Of a DNA stretch of 18,080 nucleotides, positions 15,117 through 18,080 are shown one piece after another. Source of the stretch: a candidate division CSSED10-310 bacterium (GTDB taxonomy: Bacteria > CSSED10-310 > JAFGDC01); assembly GCA_016932295.1 (NCBI GenBank), contig JAFGDC010000070.1, positions 1-18,080 on the forward strand. The letters run 5' to 3'. The notes beneath the pieces were generated by a model. It did not search any database, was not told the origin of the DNA, and saw only the letters and a program-made list of their open reading frames with translations. Position 1 is the first letter of the stretch, and each line of letters starts with the position of its first letter. Both the position numbers and the translations under genes were made by a program.

Positions 15117-16036
15117 TTACGATCAACGTCATCTATATCCTGACCGCCCTGGTATTGCTCTGGAAGGGCGCCGACTTGCTGGTGGACAGTTCCTCGCGGA
15201 TCGCATACGGACTTGGCATCTCCCAACTGATCATCGGTTTGACAGTGGTGGCGTTCGGCACCTCCGTTCCCGAATTCGCCGTCAGCATTGGCGCGGCGCT
15301 GCGTGGCCAATCGGACATCTCTGTCTCCAACGTGATCGGCTCGAACATTTTTAACCTGGGATTCATCATGGGGGGCGTGGCCATCATCCGTACCATCAAG
15401 TCCTCGGCCAAACTGGTCTGGCGCGACGGCATGGTGATGATGGCTGCCACCATCGCCATAGCGTGGTTCCTCATGGATCTCCGCCTGTCACGTCTGGAAA
15501 GCCTGATACTCTTTGCCGGTATTATCGCATACAACGTCCATCTGTTCACACTGAAGGAACCACGCGAGGATGTCGATCTTTCTGAACGAGTGATGCAGCC
15601 CTCGGATTTCGGCATTCTGCTGCTGAGCATCGTCTCGGTTCTCCTGGGCGGATACCTTCTCCGCTGTGGCAGCGTGACCATCGCCACCGCTTTTGGCATT
15701 TCCCAGTGGGTCATCGGCGCCACAATAGTCGCCGCCGGCACCTCGGCGCCGGAATTCGTCACCTCCCTGGTGGCCAGTCTCAAGGGCAATCACGGCATCA
15801 GCGCCGGCAATCTGATCGGCAGTTGCACTTTCAATATTCTCGGCGTCCTCGGTATCGCCGGCCTGCTGCGCCCGATGCAGGTGGATCCACAGGCGCGTTT
15901 CAGTCTTTTCTTGCTCGTACTGCTGGTCCTGGTTTCCATCATGCTCCTTCGCCATCGCTGGCGGCTGAGTCGCGCCGACGGCATCCTGCTGGTGATCCTG
16001 AGCCTCATCACCTGGGTCACGGGATACGCCGGTTAA
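15113..16036 (+). CDS. Calcium/sodium exchanger of the CaCA family (YrbG-type)
   Basis: The 307-aa inner-membrane protein has about ten hydrophobic segments and the two inverted alpha-repeats of Ca2+/cation antiporters. These read VVAFGTSVPEFAVSIGAALRG, SNVIGSNIFNLGFIMG and VAAGTSAPEFVTSLVASLKG, GNLIGSCTFNILGVLG. Both GTS-PE ion-site motifs are intact. The second repeat has Ser-Cys-Thr where the family usually has Ser-Asn-Ile, and the first has SN in place of the usual GN. ATG 15113 overlaps the radical SAM stop by 4 nt and no separate ribosome binding site is evident, so expression depends on coupling. The exchanged ions are inferred from family only. Confidence 0.92.
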   Translation: MITINVIYILTALVLLWKGADLLVDSSSRIAYGLGISQLIIGLTVVAFGTSVPEFAVSIGAALRGQSDISVSNVIGSNIFNLGFIMGGVAIIRTIKSSAKLVWRDGMVMMAATIAIAWFLMDLRLSRLESLILFAGIIAYNVHLFTLKEPREDVDLSERVMQPSDFGILLLSIVSVLLGGYLLRCGSVTIATAFGISQWVIGATIVAAGTSAPEFVTSLVASLKGNHGISAGNLIGSCTFNILGVLGIAGLLRPMQVDPQARFSLFLLVLLVLVSIMLLRHRWRLSRADGILLVILSLITWVTGYAG

Positions 16037-16044
16037 GCAACGCC

Positions 16045-16073
16045 TTGCGGGCCCGCGCGACGCCTCATACACT
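16045..16073 (+). promoter_or_regulatory. Candidate promoter of the photolyase gene
   Basis: TTGCGG (16045-16050, 3/6) and TACACT (16068-16073, 4/6) are 17 nt apart in the short gap behind the exchanger gene. An inverted repeat CGACGC (16058-16063) / GCGTCG (16085-16090) flanks the -10 and could be an operator. Confidence 0.35.
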
Positions 16074-16120
16074 GTGCATCAGTCGCGTCGGGAATACTGA
16101 ACCACGAGACGGGGGTGACC

Positions 16121-17557
16121 ATGGTTGACTTCCGATTATCCTTGTTTCTGTTCCGAAGAGATCTCCGGCTGGCGGACAATACCGGACTGATGGAGGCACA
16201 CGCGCGTTCCGGGCGGGTGCTGCCATGTTTTATTCTGGACGACCGGCAACTTGGACCTGCCAACCGGTATCGAGGCGACAACGCGGTAAGCTTCATGGCC
16301 CGATGCCTCATCGAACTCGATGGAGAGCTTCGCGCGAGAGGCGGATACCTCCACCTGTTCGCGGGAACGGCGGAAACGGTGCTCGAACGGTTGTTGCGAG
16401 AGCTGCCGGTGGATGCCGTGTTCTGCAACCGGGATTACACGCCCTTCAGCCAGGCGCGGGACATGGCCATGGACGCCATCTGCCGCAAGTTCAACCGTCG
16501 CTTCCTTCAATTTGATGATGCGCTTCTCCAACCGCCGGGAAGCATCACTACCGGGACCGGCTCCCCCTATACCGTCTATACGCAGTTTTTTAAGCGGGCC
16601 CGGGTTGTGCCGGTGCCGCGACCGCGCAGTACTACTCTTTCCGCTTTCCATGACGAGCGGATCGCCGGGGAGCGACCGGCCGGAGACCTTGCCGGGCTTG
16701 CCGCCCTGTCGAACTGCCGGTTGTTTCGCACCGGGGGCCGGCGGGAAGCCCTGGAGATTCTTGATGACCCGGCGCGTTTCACGTCATACGAAAAAGAGCG
16801 GGATGTGCCGGCGCGGCAGGCGACAACTGGGCTGTCAGCGCACCTGAAGTTCGGTGCGGTCTCGGCGCGGGAAGTGTACCACGCTGCCGCCAGCGCGCTG
16901 GGGTACGACAATGCCCTCATCGGAGAACTGTACTGGCGGGATTTCTTCACACAGGTGGGATTCCATTTTCCACGGGTGTTTCATGGTGCCTTCAAGGAAG
17001 CGTTCGGCAATGTGCGGTGGAACCATGACGAGGATGCCTTCACCGCCTGGTGTCAGGGCCGTACGGGTTTCCCGATCGTCGATGCGGGTATGCGTCAGTT
17101 GCGCCAAACGGGATTCATGCATAACCGCGCGAGAATGATCACCGCATCATTCCTCGTGAAGGATCTGCATATCGATTGGCGCCTGGGCGAACGACATTTC
17201 GCCCGCCACCTCATCGATTACGATCCCGCGGTCAACAACGGCAACTGGCAGTGGTCCGCGTCGACGGGCTGTGATGCGCAACCGTACTTCCGAATCTTCA
17301 ATCCGTGGCGCCAGCAAAGGAGGTTCGACCCTGAATGTGAGTATATACATCGATGGGTACCGGAACTCGACGGGGTGGAACCGGAGGCGATCCATGGATT
17401 GGAACGAATGGTGCGGAACGGCGTGGCAGCGAGTCGATGCATCCCTACGGATTATCCACCACCCATGGTTAATCACGCGTTGGAGAGAAGGGTTGCGAAG
17501 GAGCGCTTCGCGACGGCGCGGCAGCGCCATGAGCAGGGCAGGAAGGGCGGCGGTTGA
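16121..17557 (+). CDS. phrB: Deoxyribodipyrimidine photo-lyase (class I CPD photolyase)
   Basis: The enzyme repairs cyclobutane pyrimidine dimers with light using FAD. The 478-aa product has the N-terminal antenna domain (LFLFRRDLRLADNTGL, 8-23) and the C-terminal FAD domain. Its motifs include IGELYWRDFF (dimer-contact Glu), WCQGRTGFPIVDAGMRQLRQTGFMHNRARMITASFLVKDL (Asn and Met of the active site) and DYDPAVNNGNWQWSASTGCDAQPYFRIFNP (Trp residues of the electron-transfer chain). These favour a true CPD photolyase over a cryptochrome. I prefer ATG 16121; a GTG two codons earlier (16115) is also possible within the GGGGGTGACC context, and the ribosome binding site is poor for both. It is a single-gene unit, 84 nt after the exchanger, with a candidate promoter at 16045. 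Confidence 0.95.
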   Translation: MVDFRLSLFLFRRDLRLADNTGLMEAHARSGRVLPCFILDDRQLGPANRYRGDNAVSFMARCLIELDGELRARGGYLHLFAGTAETVLERLLRELPVDAVFCNRDYTPFSQARDMAMDAICRKFNRRFLQFDDALLQPPGSITTGTGSPYTVYTQFFKRARVVPVPRPRSTTLSAFHDERIAGERPAGDLAGLAALSNCRLFRTGGRREALEILDDPARFTSYEKERDVPARQATTGLSAHLKFGAVSAREVYHAAASALGYDNALIGELYWRDFFTQVGFHFPRVFHGAFKEAFGNVRWNHDEDAFTAWCQGRTGFPIVDAGMRQLRQTGFMHNRARMITASFLVKDLHIDWRLGERHFARHLIDYDPAVNNGNWQWSASTGCDAQPYFRIFNPWRQQRRFDPECEYIHRWVPELDGVEPEAIHGLERMVRNGVAASRCIPTDYPPPMVNHALERRVAKERFATARQRHEQGRKGGG

Positions 17558-18080
17558 ACGGTGAGAATGGCGATCAGGGTGAGGCGGGGAAGGCCGGGAT
17601 GTGACGGACTGCCGGGGAAGGAGAGAGGTGTGGCGAGGGGGCGGTGCATCGATATCCGGAATCATCGATGTGAACTGATGGGGCGCGGTTCACGGCAACT
17701 GGGTTCGATGAGCGGCGGTGAATTGGACCATGACCAGTCAGCCTGACCCACTGCTGCCCGAATGATCCCGCCCGTGACTGGCGGGAGGGCGGTGGTAGCC
17801 CGTGAGAAACAAAACAAGTCCAGAATTCAAGGATTATCATTGAACGAGTAGTAATACTTAGACAACCTTTCTTTTCTCATGGGATGAATAGATCGGAGAG
17901 GTGCATATATCGGTTGTGAATCGGCGCAGTTGAAAAAGAGAATCGTTGATACCGATGACATGCTGGCAAGGTTGACGATCGGGAGATGAAGCTTCTTTCG
18001 TTTCGACATAAGGATTCCGGCTCGGACTCTGTCTGCCGGTGGTAGTGCCGGGATCAGTTTGAAAGACACTGTGTCGCCCT
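17558..18080 (+). other. 523-bp terminal stretch with no supported gene
   Basis: The first 190 bp are GC-rich and purine-heavy on the plus strand. The part from about 17810 is clearly AT-richer. A minus-strand frame at 17827-18069 would encode 80 aa but starts with GTG without a ribosome binding site and has unusual composition, so it is not called. A hairpin at 17767-17785 is the only clear structure. Confidence 0.5.
17767..17785. terminator. Hairpin about 210 nt after the photolyase gene
   Basis: CCCGCC (17767-17772) and GGCGGG (17780-17785) form a perfect 6-bp stem around CGTGACT. No T-run follows on either strand, so terminator function is only a possibility. Confidence 0.25.

Noticed and set aside
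17827..18069. 80-aa minus-strand frame at the right edge
   Set aside because: GTG start without a ribosome binding site, no domain or signal pattern; the length is explained by the lower GC and chance.

Overview
This is an 18.1 kb chromosomal window of about 58-60% GC (estimated by eye) from a Gram-negative (diderm) bacterium. An LptE-type lipoprotein with a lipobox indicates an LPS-bearing outer membrane. The order rimP-nusA-infB is very widespread and does not fix the phylum. The NusA ends after one helix-hairpin-helix region, and S20 (HHKSAEKRLRQ...) and LptE do not look like the Escherichia/Pseudomonas forms. I therefore lean towards a lineage outside the classical Gammaproteobacteria (deltaproteobacteria-like, FCB-like or a candidate phylum), but the sequence alone cannot settle this. 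I see no phage genes, insertion sequences, CRISPR arrays, rRNAs or tRNAs.

Layout. (1) 1-3000, minus strand: translation/transcription operon rimP-nusA-infB, with infB cut by the window edge. It has a recognisable promoter, and a perfect hairpin plus U-run lies inside its short leader. (2) 3000-3324, plus strand: a divergent 70-aa DUF3006-type protein. (3) 3779-4755, plus strand: an LptE-like lipoprotein overlapping a stand-alone response-regulator receiver by 1 nt. (4) 4756-5440: about 685 bp without a convincing gene but with several hairpins. (5) 5441-5713, minus strand: rpsT (S20) with a TTGACA promoter. (6) 6152-6655, plus strand: a small multi-pass membrane protein, convergent with and overlapping the next gene. 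(7) 8519-6639, minus strand: a secreted TPR protein followed by a sugar-phosphate isomerase/epimerase-like TIM barrel, behind a TTGACA-17-TAGGCT promoter. (8) 13820-8726, minus strand: a three-gene overlapping operon of a GT39-type and a GT87-type membrane glycosyltransferase plus a glutamine-dependent asparagine-synthase-type amidotransferase. (9) 14148-16036, plus strand: a TYW1-related radical SAM protein overlapping a Ca2+/Na+ exchanger (YrbG type) by 4 nt. (10) 16121-17557, plus strand: a class I CPD DNA photolyase. (11) 17558-18080: no supported gene, with an AT-richer end.

How they work together. The first block is core information processing and rpsT is a lone ribosomal gene. LptE belongs to LPS export. 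The two membrane glycosyltransferases and the amidotransferase form one translationally coupled unit, best read as lipid-linked-sugar-dependent glycan assembly or decoration with an amidation step, though the product is unknown. The radical SAM/exchanger pair and the photolyase are separate plus-strand units. Most of the window reads as ordinary chromosome. The least explained parts are the glycosyltransferase-amidotransferase operon, the radical SAM/exchanger coupling, the LptE-receiver coupling, the rimP leader hairpin and the long non-coding gaps.
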